Assembly: GCA_029207755.1 (NCBI GenBank)
Contig: JARCOQ010000009.1
Span: 31,580,914-31,644,913, forward strand
Source: Chamaea fasciata
Taxonomy: Eukaryota > Chordata > Aves > Passeriformes > Sylviidae
Length of the DNA stretch: 64,000 nucleotides
Direction: 5' to 3'
Numbering within the stretch: position 1 is the first letter of the stretch; each line of letters begins with the position of its first letter. The notes under the pieces are model-generated. The model worked only from the letters and a program-made list of their open reading frames with translations. It did not search any database and was not told where the DNA came from. Shown here piece by piece: positions 1 through 11,425 of this stretch. The position numbers and the translations under genes were made by a program.

Positions 1-1059
1 CAGCCTTCCCAAAAACCTGGGAGTCCTCAGACTAACGTGTGATTGTTAGAGTATGAAAGGAGCAGACAGCAAAGCTGCTGGGTTTAAGGCAGTGAAATCC
101 CCCAAACTGCTGCTGCTGCAGGACGTTTCACTTTTATTCTTGTGCTTCCTTCCCAGCATGATTTGCCTTTTAGGGATTTAGAGGGAAGGGTGTGGAAAAT
201 CTTTGCTCCTAGATTGTGACATAGAATTCATGTGAGTACTGCTGGTTGAGACTCCATGGGAAATAACACAGAAGAGTTTGGGTTGGAAGAGAGGAATATT
301 TGTTCCTAGGAAGAGAAAAAAAGCAGGAAAAGAGGGTGGGATGGTACGAAAAGTTGGGAAGAATGGGAATTAAGGATTCCCAACATCTGACTAACCTCTA
401 CCTCTCTCCCAGAAGGAATCACTGAATCCCTAGGGATGTGCAGGGAAACCGGCACCGCTCGTGCCGTTTCCAGCTTTGGAAGACATTCTGCTGCCCTTGG
501 AGTTTTCCTGCGTCTGCAGCAGCAAGAAGCAAGGCCCTGCTGCCTAGTTGCTTCTTTTCCACGACAGAGCTGCCAGCAACTCCAAGCTCTGCCAAGGCTC
601 AGCAGCAAAGCTGTGCTTGGGCACTCAGGTGAGGCAGCTGCAGGTGACAGGCTGAGCCTCAACCACTACAGCACAAATCCAACCCATGATAAACATATCC
701 AAGGGCAGTTTATGTAATTCTGGGAGATGGATGTATTTTGATTGGCCTATTCACACCCGTTTACTTTGTGCCAATGGGAGAAGCTTCCTCAGAAAGGATT
801 TAGGGCTGATATGTCACTTCAGAGCCACCTATAATATTCATGAGTTACTCCCCAGGTATCAAGGCAGCCCAAATATCAAGACCCGGCCCTTTTTTAGACA
901 AAATCTTTCAAATAATCAGCAAAAGAAGGTCTGGAATTTAGAAAAGCTGTCCCCACCCAGCCACAGCAGCTGCACCTTTGCACTTACTTGTGCTCATATG
1001 ATTTATTATATTTTATTGCTCCAAACCTGTAAAAATAGAGCATATTTAGAAGTGATCAT
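1..1059. other. Unique non-coding DNA
   Basis: No recognisable gene or mobile element is seen. Open frames at 306-717 on both strands are overlapping, low-complexity in amino-acid content and show no domain. The segment ends where a CR1 fragment begins. Confidence 0.5.
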
Positions 1060-1184
1060 GGCTGGGTTGGATGGGGCTTGGAGCAACCTGGGATAGTGGA
1101 AGGTGTCCCTGCCCATGGCAGGAGGTGGAATGGGATGGGCTTTGAGGTCTCTTCCAACCTGAACCATCCTGAGATTCTGAGATC
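1060..1184 (+). mobile_element. CR1 LINE 3' fragment (group A)
   Basis: The segment carries the last ~125 bases of a CR1 element: 'ggggcttggagcaacctggg', then 'tgtccctgcccatggcagg', then the terminal motif with 'cttccaacctgaaccatcc' and a degenerate octamer tail. It is 5'-truncated, as usual for LINEs, and contains no reverse-transcriptase coding sequence. Confidence 0.85.
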
Positions 1185-1968
1185 CCAAACCTCCCCTGGC
1201 ACATCTGCATGTTATCATAAGCAGCAGCAATGTGAATTTAGCTGGTGTTTAATCCATTTTCATCCTTCTATATAGAAGGTTTGTTTTTTATAGAAATGAG
1301 AAATAAAAAGGTCTCGTCAGGTAGGAGGTCTTGGGGAGATTTTATTTACTGAGCTGAGTACAGCTGTGTGTGGCTGAAGAGGAAAATACAAGCACCAAAC
1401 TGAGCACGGTTCTCTCTCCTACTCTACATTATAACTGCTGCAGAGCTCTCTTTTGAAGAAGGCTTAGGAAAGAAGTGTTTGTTTCACAGTCTTGGTTAAT
1501 AACGTTTCCAGACTCCTCCTGGCTGAATCCAGAGAAAGGAGTGTTAGTGTAGATCTCACAGGATCACCAAAATCCCCAAAACCAACCAAGCCAAATGATT
1601 TCTTCATAGGTACTGAGTTTGAAGGAAGCCACAAGGATCACTGAGACACCCCCAAAATTCTCAGAGTAGCATCTCATTTCTCATTAACTTTAAATCCCAA
1701 AGACAGCCTGAAAAAACCCAGAAATTCAAGTTCTTTTTGTGAGTGCTTTATTTACAGGTTGAACTGGGCTTGTTGCACTTGGCAGAGAGCCTTGTGATCC
1801 ATGGCCATGGTTCCTGTGGGAAGTACTCCTGCCCTGCCCTGCAGCATCACAGCCCCACTGTGCTTCCATCACCAGTACTTCCCAGGTGCTGGGTCAAAAT
1901 TAGCCCATCAGTAATTAGTTCTCCAGCAGGTGTGAGATACTAATTAACTCTCCTAAGACTTGAGGACC

Positions 1969-2000
<32 letters not shown>

Positions 2001-2339
2001 CGTTCTCGTTACACTCCTGCTTTCAAATTTATTTCCTATGGAAACAGCACTGAGGTGGGTGCAGTTGTCCCCCCTCCCGCCAGGATAATTCAGAATCATT
2101 TCTGAACCAAATGGCCAATTCCATCCAGATTTGAAGCAAGATTCGCAGTCCTCAAATTAATTAATTTTCCACAAACTTCAGGAAGATTGACAGCTGGATA
2201 GAGGGAAGTGGGAAGCAAAGAGATGCTTCTGTGGTCTCCGAGGAGGAGGAAAATTCAGCTGTTGCCCCTCCAGCTGGCCACAAGCAGATGAGCATCCCGC
2301 GGTTATTCCATGATTCCTGGAGTGGCCCAGAGATTCCTG
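1185..2339. other. Unique non-coding DNA with a T tract
   Basis: This is AT-rich DNA with no gene. It includes a run of about 23 T residues near 1971-1993. Nothing further is recognised. Confidence 0.45.
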
Positions 2340-3052
2340 ATGTCACTGAGGAGTGAGTGGCAGAGGGATGGATGAGGGAACTCTCATCCAGGGGGTCCTG
2401 GGGGACACGGAGCTGTCCCTGAGGCAGCAGAGTGTCCTGGGGCCAAGGAGGCCAAAGGGATCCCGGGGGCAGCAGGAAGAGCCTTGGCAGCAGGGCAGGG
2501 AGGGATGGATGGTGGCCCCGTGGGCAGCCCTGGAGGCACCTCTGGAGTGCCGTGTCCAGCTCTGGATCCTCAGCACAGCAGGGCCAGGGAGCTCCTGGAG
2601 CGGGGCCAGCGGAGGCTGCGCAGCTGAGGAAGGGCCTGGAGCATGTGGGAAATGGCCAGGAAAGGCTGAGGGAGCCGGGGCTGTTCAGCCTGGAGAGGAG
2701 CCCCAGCTGAGAGGGGCCCCGAGCCCTGGGTGTCCCTGTGTGCAGGGAGGGCTCCCAGCAGGGCCCAGGCTCTGCTGCGGGGGCCCAGCAATGGCCCCAG
2801 AGCCACGGGCAGGGCCTGAGCCCAGCAATTCCCCCTGCACAGGAGGCACAACTTCTTCCCTGGGCAGTGCCCGGCCCTGAACACATTGTCCACACGGCCT
2901 GGGGGGCTCCTCCCTGGGGCTGTGGCAGAGCTGTGTGCGCACAATGCTGTGCCCTGGGCTCTGGGATGGCCCTGCTGGAGCACGGAGGTGGCACCACGTG
3001 CCCACCCAGCTCCCTGCAGCCTCAGCCATCCCGGGATCCTGTGAAATCCAAA
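2340..3052 (+). mobile_element. Long GC-rich CR1 LINE fragment (group D)
   Basis: About 700 bases match the general plan of the CR1 3' region. There is a 'gtgtccagctctgg' segment, a 'gagctcctggagcggggccag' type segment near 2590-2612, 'ctgttcagcctggagagga' at about 2680-2699, and a terminal 'cagcctcagccatcccggga' followed by a 'tcctgtga' octamer. Open frames of up to 278 codons on the minus strand lie largely within it and are a by-product of its GC-rich sequence. The part at 2803-3030 is repeated exactly, inverted, at 61165-61402. The 5' limit is uncertain by perhaps 50 bases. Confidence 0.75.
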
Positions 3053-4565
3053 TACTTCCTTTGTCCCTGGTGCAAATTCCTTTCTTTTCGTGCTGTCACA
3101 CACAGCTGGGACCTTAAAAAGGATCATTAAAGGTGGTGAAGATCAGTCTCTGTTGCCTGATATGTACATCTACCATGAGATGTGATGTGCCTGTCACTGT
3201 TGCACTTTTCCTGGCAGAACAATTCAAGCGCTGGCCTCCAGCAGGAAAAAAAAAAAAACAAAAAACAAAACCCTTTGACTTTTGGGTTTAGATAATGTTT
3301 TGAAGATATAAAAGGAATTTAATTTGTTGAGTAGGAACAATTATTTGCTCACTTTATAATGAGAATTATGGCAGCAGTGCAATACAAATTTTCTCCATAC
3401 TAAAAGGAAGCCCTAATTAGAATGATAATGTCTCCTCTTTGGAGGAGCCTCTAAAGGAACTGCGAGGTCACCTCCACTTTTGTGGGAATTGGCAGCTCAT
3501 TCTCAGTTTCATTTTAGTCATGACTCTCACCACAAACCCACAGCCTCCCACTAAATGAAGTAGTACAATAGCTGAGTTTCAATTAGAGATACTCGGGGCT
3601 TCTCCCGTGTTTTAGCAGAGAGGCACTGTGCAGGGAATTCAGGGTGATACTTACTGGCTATTATACTAACTCCCTAGAAATTGAGAGTTATTGTGCTTTT
3701 TCTATTCACTTTCACCAGTTAAAGGGAACAAGGCTTGTGTTTTAACTCTTGATTTTCTGGGTCATATCTGAGAGTTCCAAATGTTTTCAGTGTGCGCTGT
3801 GTCTGGGGGTAGAGAGCGATGTTTGTATCGAGATTTCAAGGCGGCCAGGTGGCAGTAGAAAGTGCAGAAAACCACAGTGAGATATGGCCACGTTAACAAA
3901 AACCTCAAATCGTGCTTTTGTTCTTCTTCTGGCCATTTTAAATGCATTACCCTAAGGCAGATGTGACTCCTTGGGGTGGCTGAGGTTGACCAGCACTGGC
4001 CATGCACCTCTTCCCTCCCTTCCTCCCAGCACTCTTCCATGTTGTTTTCCCCTTTTCCTGCCCTGCTGCCCAAATCCCAACCCCTCTGTGACCCTCTGCA
4101 CCTTCCACCACTGCCAACATCTGGCTCCAGTGCTTGGTGTACCTTGGCCAGGGCCTGCCAGCCCTGGCATCTGGTCAGAGTGGGTTATAGAACATAGAAT
4201 CTATGGGCTGTCAGGGGGTTGGTTTGTAATTTTTATCTAAACTGGATCAAGCAACTCTCTTCAATTCATTAAAAGACTTAACAGGATATTTGCAACACAA
4301 ACAATTTGCAGCATCAAACCAGGAGCTGAAAGGAGCTGGGCATGAAGGCAAATCGATACCTGTTAATGAATTTCACAGATTAAAAGATGAAAAACCTAAA
4401 GCCTAAAATGAGTTTTGTATATTCAGCTGTAGAACTGACTTAATCCTCTTCTCCCTATAAAGTTGTAGGAGAGTCCCCCTTGTGGCCCTGGCCAGGAAAG
4501 CATCGATGTGATTTTTTTACCTGCTTTAATTCCCCACCTGCTCTGCAAGGTAAATGATAGATTCT
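3053..4565. other. Unique non-coding DNA
   Basis: There is no gene or element I recognise. The stretch includes an A-rich run at about 3247-3275 and AT-rich, moderately complex sequence up to 3760. Open frames near 3760-4240 overlap on both strands and show no domain. Confidence 0.45.
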
Positions 4566-4745
4566 TCCCCGCGTGGGATGGAAGGGACCTTAAAAGTCAT
4601 CCAGTGCCACCTCCTGCCGTGGGCAGGGACACATTTCACTATCCCAGTCTGCTCCAAGCCCTGTCCAACCCGGCCTTGGACACTGCCAGGGACCCAAGGG
4701 CAGCCACAGCTTTTCTGGGCACCCTGTGCCAGGGCCTCATCAGCT
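4566..4745 (-). mobile_element. CR1 LINE 3' fragment (group A)
   Basis: Read on the minus strand, this has the group A segment through 'ggcagggacac' and the terminal 'ccttaaaagtcatcc' region. It is cut off at about 4745, so only ~180 bases of the 3' end remain. It is the first of a cluster of minus-strand CR1 fragments running to 5775. Confidence 0.8.
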
Positions 4746-4861
4746 GGGGCTGCATCACAGCCCCTGTGAAATGCGGTACTGGAGAGGGGAGAAAAGGGGT
4801 TTTGCAGGATTTTCGTCCATTCTGAAAAGCTGACATGGGGAAGAAGACAAAAGTCACCGGG

Positions 4862-4938
4862 CCACAGAATGATAAAATCACTGAGGTTGGAAAAGCCCTC
4901 TGAGATCACTGCGTCCAACCATTGCCCCAGCACTGCTG
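4862..4938 (-). mobile_element. Short CR1 3' end (older type)
   Basis: About 75 bases read as a CR1 terminus in reverse, with 'cacagaatgataaaatcact' at 4864-4883 and 'gtccaaccattgccccagca' beyond it. It abuts a second CR1 terminus directly, which suggests that one inserted next to or into the other. Confidence 0.7.
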
Positions 4939-4943
4939 TGTTC

Positions 4944-5190
4944 ACAGAATTCATAGAATCGCTAGGTTGGAAGAGACTTCCAAGATCATAGAGTCCAACC
5001 CAGCCCTAACACCTCAACTAAACCATGACACTGAGTGCCACATCCAGTGTTTTTTAAAACATATCCAGGGATGGTGACTCCACCACCTCCCCAGGCAGAC
5101 CACTGCAGTACTTTATCACCCTTTCTGTAAAAAACCTTTTCCTAATATCCATCCTATATTTCCCTTGACCACTAACCCTTGTGCCCCGGT
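4944..5190 (-). mobile_element. Older CR1 LINE 3' end (group E)
   Basis: On the minus strand this is a nearly colinear CR1 3' region. It runs from the terminus 'cacagaattcatagaatcgc' through 'gatggtgactccaccacctc' to 'ccttttcctaatatccatcc'. It is more diverged from group A copies and is probably an older insertion. Confidence 0.85.
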
Positions 5191-5775
5191 GCCACATCCG
5201 CAAGGCTTTGGAACACTTCCAGGAAGGATGAGTCCCCCACTTCCCTGGGCAGCCTGTCCCGAGGCCTGACCATCCTTTCAGTGAAGAAATTCTTCCAAAA
5301 ACCCAAACAGTCCTCAAAGCCCCACAGCCATGTCAGCCCTCACAGACCCCCAAACTCTCCCATCCTCTATATCCCTCACAGCCTCCAAAGCCCTTAAAGC
5401 ACTGAAAAACCTCCCAGACCCCATAGTCCTGAATGCCCCTAGAGACCTTACAGACCCCATAGTCCTCACAGCCACCAGAGCCCTGAGAGACCCCAGAGCC
5501 CACACAGCCCCCATAGTCCACAGAGGTCCTACAGCCCACACAGCCCCATAGGCCCAACAGACCCCAGAGCCCTCAGAGCCCCCACAGCCTCCCCTGGCAC
5601 AGCCTGAGGCCGTTTCCCCTTGGCCTGTCCCTGTTCCCTGGGAGCAGAGCCCGACCCCCCCCGGCTGTCCCCTCCTGTCAGGAGTTGTGCAGAGCCACAA
5701 GGTCCCCCCTGAGCCTCCTTTTCTCCAGGCTGAGCCCCTTTCCCAGCTCCCTCAGCCTCTCCTGGGGCTCCAGAC
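5187..5775 (-). mobile_element. CR1 LINE fragment split by a minisatellite
   Basis: Two parts of one CR1 copy lie either side of a tandem repeat. The left part (5187-5298) ends in 'cagtgaagaaattcttcc'. The right part (about 5587-5775) resumes with 'cccctggcacagcctgaggc', which normally follows closely in CR1. The right part matches the reverse complement of the group C copies at 26.8 and 58.8 kb. The intervening ~290 bases are not CR1. Confidence 0.75.
5299..5586. repeat. Degenerate minisatellite inside a CR1 copy
   Basis: The segment repeats short units of roughly 15-20 bases on the theme 'ccccatagtcctcacagcc', with many substitutions and length changes (for example near 5451-5475 and 5511-5522). 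It lies between two parts of a CR1 element that are normally near neighbours, so it appears to have expanded within the element. Open frames on both strands here simply translate the repeat. Confidence 0.7.
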
Positions 5776-5875
5776 ACAAAGCTTTCTCGTGTGTTCCAAG
5801 CTGGTTTTACTGGAGTTAAGGCTGAATTAGGGTTTAAGCTGATAAAGAGAATTCCCCTCTATTTCGAGGAAAAAC

Positions 5876-6040
5876 CCTTCCTTCCTTCCTTCCTTCCTTC
5901 CTTCCTTCCTTCCTTCCTTCCTTCCTTCCTTCCTTCCTTCCTTCCTTCCTTCCTTCCTTCCTTCCTTCCTTCCTTCCTTCCTTCCTTCCTTCCTTCCTTC
6001 CTTCCTTCCTTCCTTCCTTCCTTCCTTCCTTCCTTCCTTT
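5876..6040. repeat. (CCTT)n / (AAGG)n microsatellite
   Basis: An almost perfect tetranucleotide array of about 41 units makes a pure pyrimidine strand opposite a pure purine strand. It generates long repetitive Lys-Glu-Gly-Arg frames on the minus strand, which are not genes. Confidence 0.98.
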
Positions 6041-6356
6041 TTTCCAACCTGATTCATTCTGTGCCATCATTTTCTGTGTGACACACCTTGTATCCAAGCC
6101 AGCAGCATTCAGAAAGACTTTTCCCATTCTTGCTGATTTTCCATGTGCCACCAAGTCTATTTCCCATGTTAAGGGTTCATTGACTTAATTGAGAAGGAGC
6201 TGAAAGTCGTGTGTATTTCCTAATAAACACACAGAGCTCCTCACCTCTGTGTTTGCATTGTCCCAGTTCGTTTTCCAGAGGCTGCAGCAGATGAGAGCTG
6301 CGTGAGGACTTAATACAAGAGGCCCATTCCCAAAAGGAAACATAAAATAGTGGAAA
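6041..6356. other. Unique non-coding DNA
   Basis: No gene or repeat is recognised between the CCTT array and the next CR1 copy. Confidence 0.4.
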
Positions 6357-6640
6357 TCATGGAATGGTTGACTGGTTTGGGTTGGAACGGATATTAAAGC
6401 CCATCTCGTTCCACCCCCTGCCATGGGCAGGGACACCTTCCACTATCTCAGGCTGCTCCAAGCCCCAAAGTCCAACCTGGACTTCCAGGGATCCAGGGGC
6501 AGCCACAGCTTTTCTGGGCACCCCGTGCCAGTGCCTGCCCAGGAAACAATTCCTTCCCAATATCCCCTCTAACCCTGCTCTCTTTCAGTTTAAAATCACT
6601 CTCCCGTGTCCTGTCCCCCCAGGCCCTTGCAAAAATTCCT
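6357..6640 (-). mobile_element. CR1 LINE 3' fragment (group A)
   Basis: The minus strand carries the group A 3' region with 'ccatgggcagggacacctt', 'ggatccaggggcagccacag' and 'caattccttcccaatatccc'. It extends to about 6640 in the more 5' part of the element ('cccgtgtcctgtcccccc'). Confidence 0.85.
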
Positions 6641-9183
6641 TTGCCATCATCAGCTCTAAAATGCTCTTGCAAAAACTCCTGCTCCAAAGTGTGACCCCGC
6701 AGGGCAGGAGCCTCACTAAGCAGCTGGTTGCATTTTCCAGAGGCAGAATGTAGCTTTTATCTCCTTTTTTTGCTAGAGTCGGGATTAAATGTGCGAGACA
6801 GTATTTCTTGTCTGGACTCAGATGTTTATTAATTCTTATCTACATTACAGTCTCACAAACCACGAGTGCTACAGCACTTCCAGCTAACAAAGTAAAAATG
6901 GCCCCTATCTCTCTCTCTGCAAGGCCTTTTAAGGATAAACTGTCCAATTGTGAAATGACACCTAGATTATTTTTACTTTTAACCCAATAACCAACCACCC
7001 GTGGCCCGCAATGAGGCTTTTTCCACCCAATTACAAAATATCACCCAGACCCATGAAGAAGAAGGTGAAAAAGGACTCAGTCTATACCCTAAAACCTCCA
7101 TCTTGCTTTATATATATATTACTGTATTCTAGAACCTTAAACACTGAATTTTCCACCATGGGATATCACACACTTCCATTCAAACTACACACCCACAATC
7201 CCAGTGCTGTCACTCAATTTTGGAAGCCTTTTCCACGGCCTCAGGTCAAATGCAGTGTTCTCTTGGGGGTCAGTGCCTGTCGGCGCAGAAAGCCTAAAAT
7301 TCTCCGTGACCAGGGTTCCAACAGCAGAATGTGTTTTCCTGGGGTTCATGAGCCCAAAGACAGCTGGGGATCCCCTCAGGTGACATTTTCAGGGCCTGTG
7401 TGACACATGGAAAGGCTCCTCTGTGAGGAGGCTGTGACACTGAAAGCCCAGCGTCCTTCAAGGGGCAGTTTTTCCAAAGCCTCTTGAGCACTGAGGGAGG
7501 AGTTGGGGACCCAGAGCAGGTGAGAGTCTGCCTGGGGGCCAGGTTTGGTGCTGTCACGCCCTGGGGGACACCTGTGTGCCCCAGCTGTGGGCAGGTGTAC
7601 AAAACTCAGCTGCAATTCAGCTGGATGTTCCTGAAACATCCAGGTCATATTCAGGCCACAGCTTGGGGTAATTATCTTAGATGTCCCTATATTTAGTTGG
7701 GTGGGTTTTTTGTTGGTTTGTTTTGTAAATGTTTGCATTATGGAACAGATATTTATAATTTTTATTGCTCCAACGTGAAAATACATGGCCAGGACATTAC
7801 TGTTTTTCTTTTAAAAAACCCCAAACAACCCCAAACCATGCTTTATTTGGGGATACAGCCAGTTTGGGAAGTTGAAACAGCCTTTGGAGAAAGCATCAAG
7901 GATCAAGGTGTAGGGAATTGGGAAGCTGAGGAGTGACAGCCCCCTCACCCTCCTTTTCCATCACAATGTGCCAAATAAAACCAGGAAAACCAGTCAGTTC
8001 TTGGGAGCAAGGCAGGAATTTGCTGGGCCAGGCAAGGAAGCCCCGAGGAGAATGATCCTAGTGGGAAAAACAAAGAGTGAGATTTTTTTAAAGAAGTCTC
8101 TTAAATGACCAGAACTGGGAGTTTCCGGGCTGTCCCTCCCCAGTGTCGCTGGGAAGGATTTCTGCAGTCTGAGCAAGACCCAGCAGATGTCAGCACAGGA
8201 CAGGGAAAAAAAAGCAGCAAAGCTCCTCAAATCCTCTTAAACATCTCTGCAATAACCACCCCAGGCAATCCTGAGGGATTTGTATTTAGAAAACTGCTGC
8301 ATTATTTTTTTTTAAATAATTAAAGGAACATAAACGTGATTATGGTAAGAAAAAAGCGCCCAAAATGTGGCGGGAGTTGCAAATTTTTCTTTTTTATTTT
8401 TTCTCTCTCTTTTTTTTTTTTTTCCTGAGGAGGATGTTTTTTGGTAAAGCTGTGCGTTCTGCCACAGATATTTATAATTGACTTGCAAGGGAAAAGCAAA
8501 GCCTATTTTTGAACAGTCCCAAAAGCAGCCATGGGAAAAACCTTGGATTTCTCCATAAAAGGAGTGGTCAGATGGTCAAACGAGTGGGTTCATTAAAAAT
8601 AAGCAGCGTCCTGCTCTGCTTTTTTGCCTTTCCTGTTCCTTCCTTTTCCTCTGAAGTGCCAGAACTTTAAGGAGTTTCTCTCTTTCTTTACCACAAAGCT
8701 TAAAAAGGTCACTTTTTACAACTCAGCAATGATGAACAAATAAACAAAGTGACTTTTTCCTTTGCAAAGTCAGAAAAAAAAGCTGCAAAGGAGTGTATCC
8801 ATGGTGTGTCAGAGGAATTCACTTGGGAATTAACACTGGCATCCACAGAAACTTTATGGGATCTGCAGCTGGATGTTCCGAGGTATTTTGGCTGCTCTTC
8901 CTTAACTCCTGAGCCTCCAGTTTCCATCTCTCCACAGGGGTTTTCTACTTCACAGGGAATATAAAAGAGTGCAGATAGAAAAGAGATAGAAAACATAAAA
9001 GCGAGCAGCTCTGCCCTCTTTTTCCTGTAGAAAAATCCCAGTGGCCACAGTATTTCCCAAGGAATTCTAGCTCTTATTTGATGGGAGTAGGATGATTTTG
9101 GGTGGTCCTAAATACTTCTAAGTATTTCATTTTTAAAGTTCATTTGAAATTAGAAAAGTTTCTTTTTATAAAGAAAAGTGTCT

Positions 9184-9224
<41 letters not shown>

Positions 9225-9733
9225 AAACCAAAAAAAGGTGATAAGACTTTGTCCCTAAATCCTGCTATTTTATCAAGACCTTGACAATGTTTGAATGTCT
9301 ATTCCATGGAAGTTTTGCTCCTGACTTTAAGGAATTACAGCCCAGCCCCAAATCTCCCCATCTTGGCTCTGCTGCCACTAAATCCTGTTGTATTTTCTTA
9401 CTTATGGGGCATTTCTTACACTTAATGTAGGGATTGAGGGTCATATATAGAGCTGGGAGCTATAAAAACAGAATTATGTTTACAATAATGTAAATTCTTA
9501 CCAGTGACCTATTATTGTTCCTTGACTCTGCTCTGGCTAGGTATTTTTAGTTTTCCCTGTTTTCAGATCATCTTCATACACCTTAAATGTACCCATTCCC
9601 CTTTTTAGATGGACTGTTTTACCAATAAATAGATTTTTGCATTATTTCGAGACAATACTGTAAAGGAGCAACAGGTTTGGGCTGTTTGTCCTTGGGTTGT
9701 ACAATTGCTTGAAAATTTGAAGGAAAATTAAAT
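6641..9733. other. Unique non-coding DNA with homopolymer tracts
   Basis: About 3 kb without a recognisable gene or interspersed element. It contains a T-rich tract at about 8390-8423 and an uninterrupted run of 38 A at 9185-9222. Open frames around 7011-7800 and 8700-9000 overlap on both strands and show no domain, so I do not call genes. Confidence 0.45.
9185..9222. repeat. Poly(A) tract, 38 bases
   Basis: An uninterrupted run of 38 A is followed by A-rich 'gaaaaccaaaaaaagg'. CR1 elements do not end in poly-A, so it is not a LINE tail. It may be a simple homopolymer or the end of a retrocopied RNA, but no recognisable retrocopy lies upstream. Confidence 0.95.
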
Positions 9734-9912
9734 CACAGAAACATTAAGGCTGGGAAAAATCTCCAAGATGAGGCAGCGCTGCCAGGGCCACCACTAAACC
9801 ATGTCCCCAAGAGCCACATCTACACCTTCTCAAACATCTCCAGGGATGGGGATTCCAATTCCTTTAGCAGCCTTTTTTCCAGGGCTTGACAACCCTTCCA
9901 GTGAAGAGATTT
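9734..9912 (-). mobile_element. Older CR1 LINE 3' fragment (group E)
   Basis: In reverse this reads as a diverged CR1 3' end: 'cacagaaacattaaggctgg', 'ccactaaaccatgtccccaa', 'catctccagggatggggatt' and 'ccagtgaagaga'. The divergence suggests an old insertion. Confidence 0.8.
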
Positions 9913-9959
9913 ACCTTCATATTCCCCTGGCACAACTCACTGAGAGTGATTCCTGTTAA

Positions 9960-10260
9960 ATTTCACCCCACTGAAGCCATTTTGGAGGAATAAATTTAAA
10001 ATTATTGTTTAAAAGGCTGAACAGGCCACTCTGGGCTGGAGATTGGAAGGATCTGGGCAGACGCAATCAGTGAGAGACTGAAGACAACATAATTAACACC
10101 AATCAAAGGCATCTTGTGGGAAATAATTCCCGCAAAGCAAACATCAAATTTGTTCTGACAGGGTCAGGAATTTAATCAAGACAATCATCTTTTAGGAGCT
10201 GGGCTGCGAAATCATTCACTGCACCTAATTAAAGGCAGGGGAAAGGGCATTTCATGGGGT
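9960..10260. promoter_or_regulatory. Candidate conserved regulatory block
   Basis: Repeat-free, AT-rich DNA carries several developmental binding-site patterns close together. These are an ATCAAAGG TCF/LEF-type site at 10102-10109, a TGTGGGAAA RBPJ (Notch) type site at 10115-10123, and TAATTA-like homeodomain cores near 10090 and 10227. No gene is seen. Function is inferred only from motif clustering; conservation could not be tested. Confidence 0.25.
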
Positions 10261-10494
10261 ACTAAATGCAGAGTAGAGCACTTGGGAGCAAAAAAAAAAA
10301 AAAAAAAAGGAGTTCAAAGAGGAGGCAGCTCTGATTTGGGCAGTGAAGATCCCCACACTGGGCTCTGCCCTTCAGCTCTCAGACAGGAGCTGGGCTGAGT
10401 TTACCCAAAGCTCCTCACCGCAGCAATGGGGACACAGATAAATCAAAGCACTGCCCACCACTGTGAAGGTGGACCATGGAACCAGAGACTCCCC

Positions 10495-10562
10495 GAATAG
10501 TTTGGATCGGAAGGGACATTAAAGATCATCTCATTCCAACTCCTGCCATGGGCAGGGTGCCA
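10495..10562 (-). mobile_element. Short CR1 3' end (group A)
   Basis: A ~68-base minus-strand CR1 terminus with 'aagggacattaaagatcatc' and 'ctcctgccatgggcaggg'. It lies about 30 bases before a plus-strand copy, making an inverted pair with that copy's terminus at 10910-10988. Confidence 0.75.
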
Positions 10563-10594
10563 CCCACCTGATCACAGCCAGGCTGGGATGCTGG

Positions 10595-10988
10595 CAGGGA
10601 AAGCTGGGAGTGTTCAGCCTGGAGAGGAGAAGGTTGTGTGGAGACCTCAGAGATTCTTCTGGGGTCTGAAGGGATGCAGGGAAGCTGGAGAGGAACCCTG
10701 CAACAGGAACTGGAGGGCCAGGACACAGGGAATGGCTTCCCACTGCCAGAGGGCAGGGATGGATGGGATACTGGAAAGGAACTGTTCCCTGGGAGGGTGG
10801 GCAGGCTCTGGCACAGGGTGCCCAGAGCAGCTGTGGCTGCCCCTGGATCCCTGGAAGTGTCCAAGGCCAGGCTTGACAGGGTTTAGAGCAGCCTGGGATA
10901 GTGGAAGTTGTCCCTGCCCATGGCAGGGGTGGAATGAGATCATCTTAAAGGCCCCTTCAAACCCAAACCATTCCAGAATTCCACGATT
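10595..10988 (+). mobile_element. CR1 LINE 3' region (group A), well preserved
   Basis: About 390 bases run colinearly from 'gctgggagtgttcagcctgg' through 'ggaatggcttcccactgcca', 'aggaactgttccctgggagg' and 'ggatccctggaagtgtccaa' to a terminal 'cccaaaccattccagaattcc'-type end near 10967-10988. This is one of the fuller group A copies and defines the order of group A segments used elsewhere. Confidence 0.9.
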
Positions 10989-11425
10989 TTTACCTCAGTG
11001 CACACATTAATCAGCGTAGCTGCACTGCACTGGGGTTATACTGATGAATATGTATACTGGTATAATGTGTGTTTTGGTAAAAAAAGCACGCAGAAAATCT
11101 ACATTATAAAAACACCGGCCCTAAATTGTTTGGTGCTATTTTCAGGACAGAATCTGGATAGAAAATCCAGGATTGGAGAGCGAGCAGGGGATCCTAACTG
11201 GGTGATGTGCAAAGGGGAAAAATCTCTCCTCTTCACTGCAGGGGAGAAGGGAAGGAGGAACTCTCCAGGAGCTCAGGAACCCCAGGGCAGGTAAGGAGAG
11301 GCTTTTTCGGAGTCATCCTGTCCCACAGGACACATTTCCCTGGGAACAAACACCAGGAGCTGACAGGGTTTGCTCAGAGGGTCAGAGACGTGGCCAGGCC
11401 GTGATGGTGTAAAATGTCCAACCTC

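Noticed and set aside
2161..2997. 278-codon minus-strand Pro/Ser/Cys-rich frame
   Set aside because: It is largely antisense to the CR1-like element at 2.3-3.05 kb. The same peptides recur at 61.2 kb because the element recurs there.
5827..6154. Lys-Glu-Gly-Arg repeat protein frames
   Set aside because: They are a direct translation of the CCTT microsatellite.
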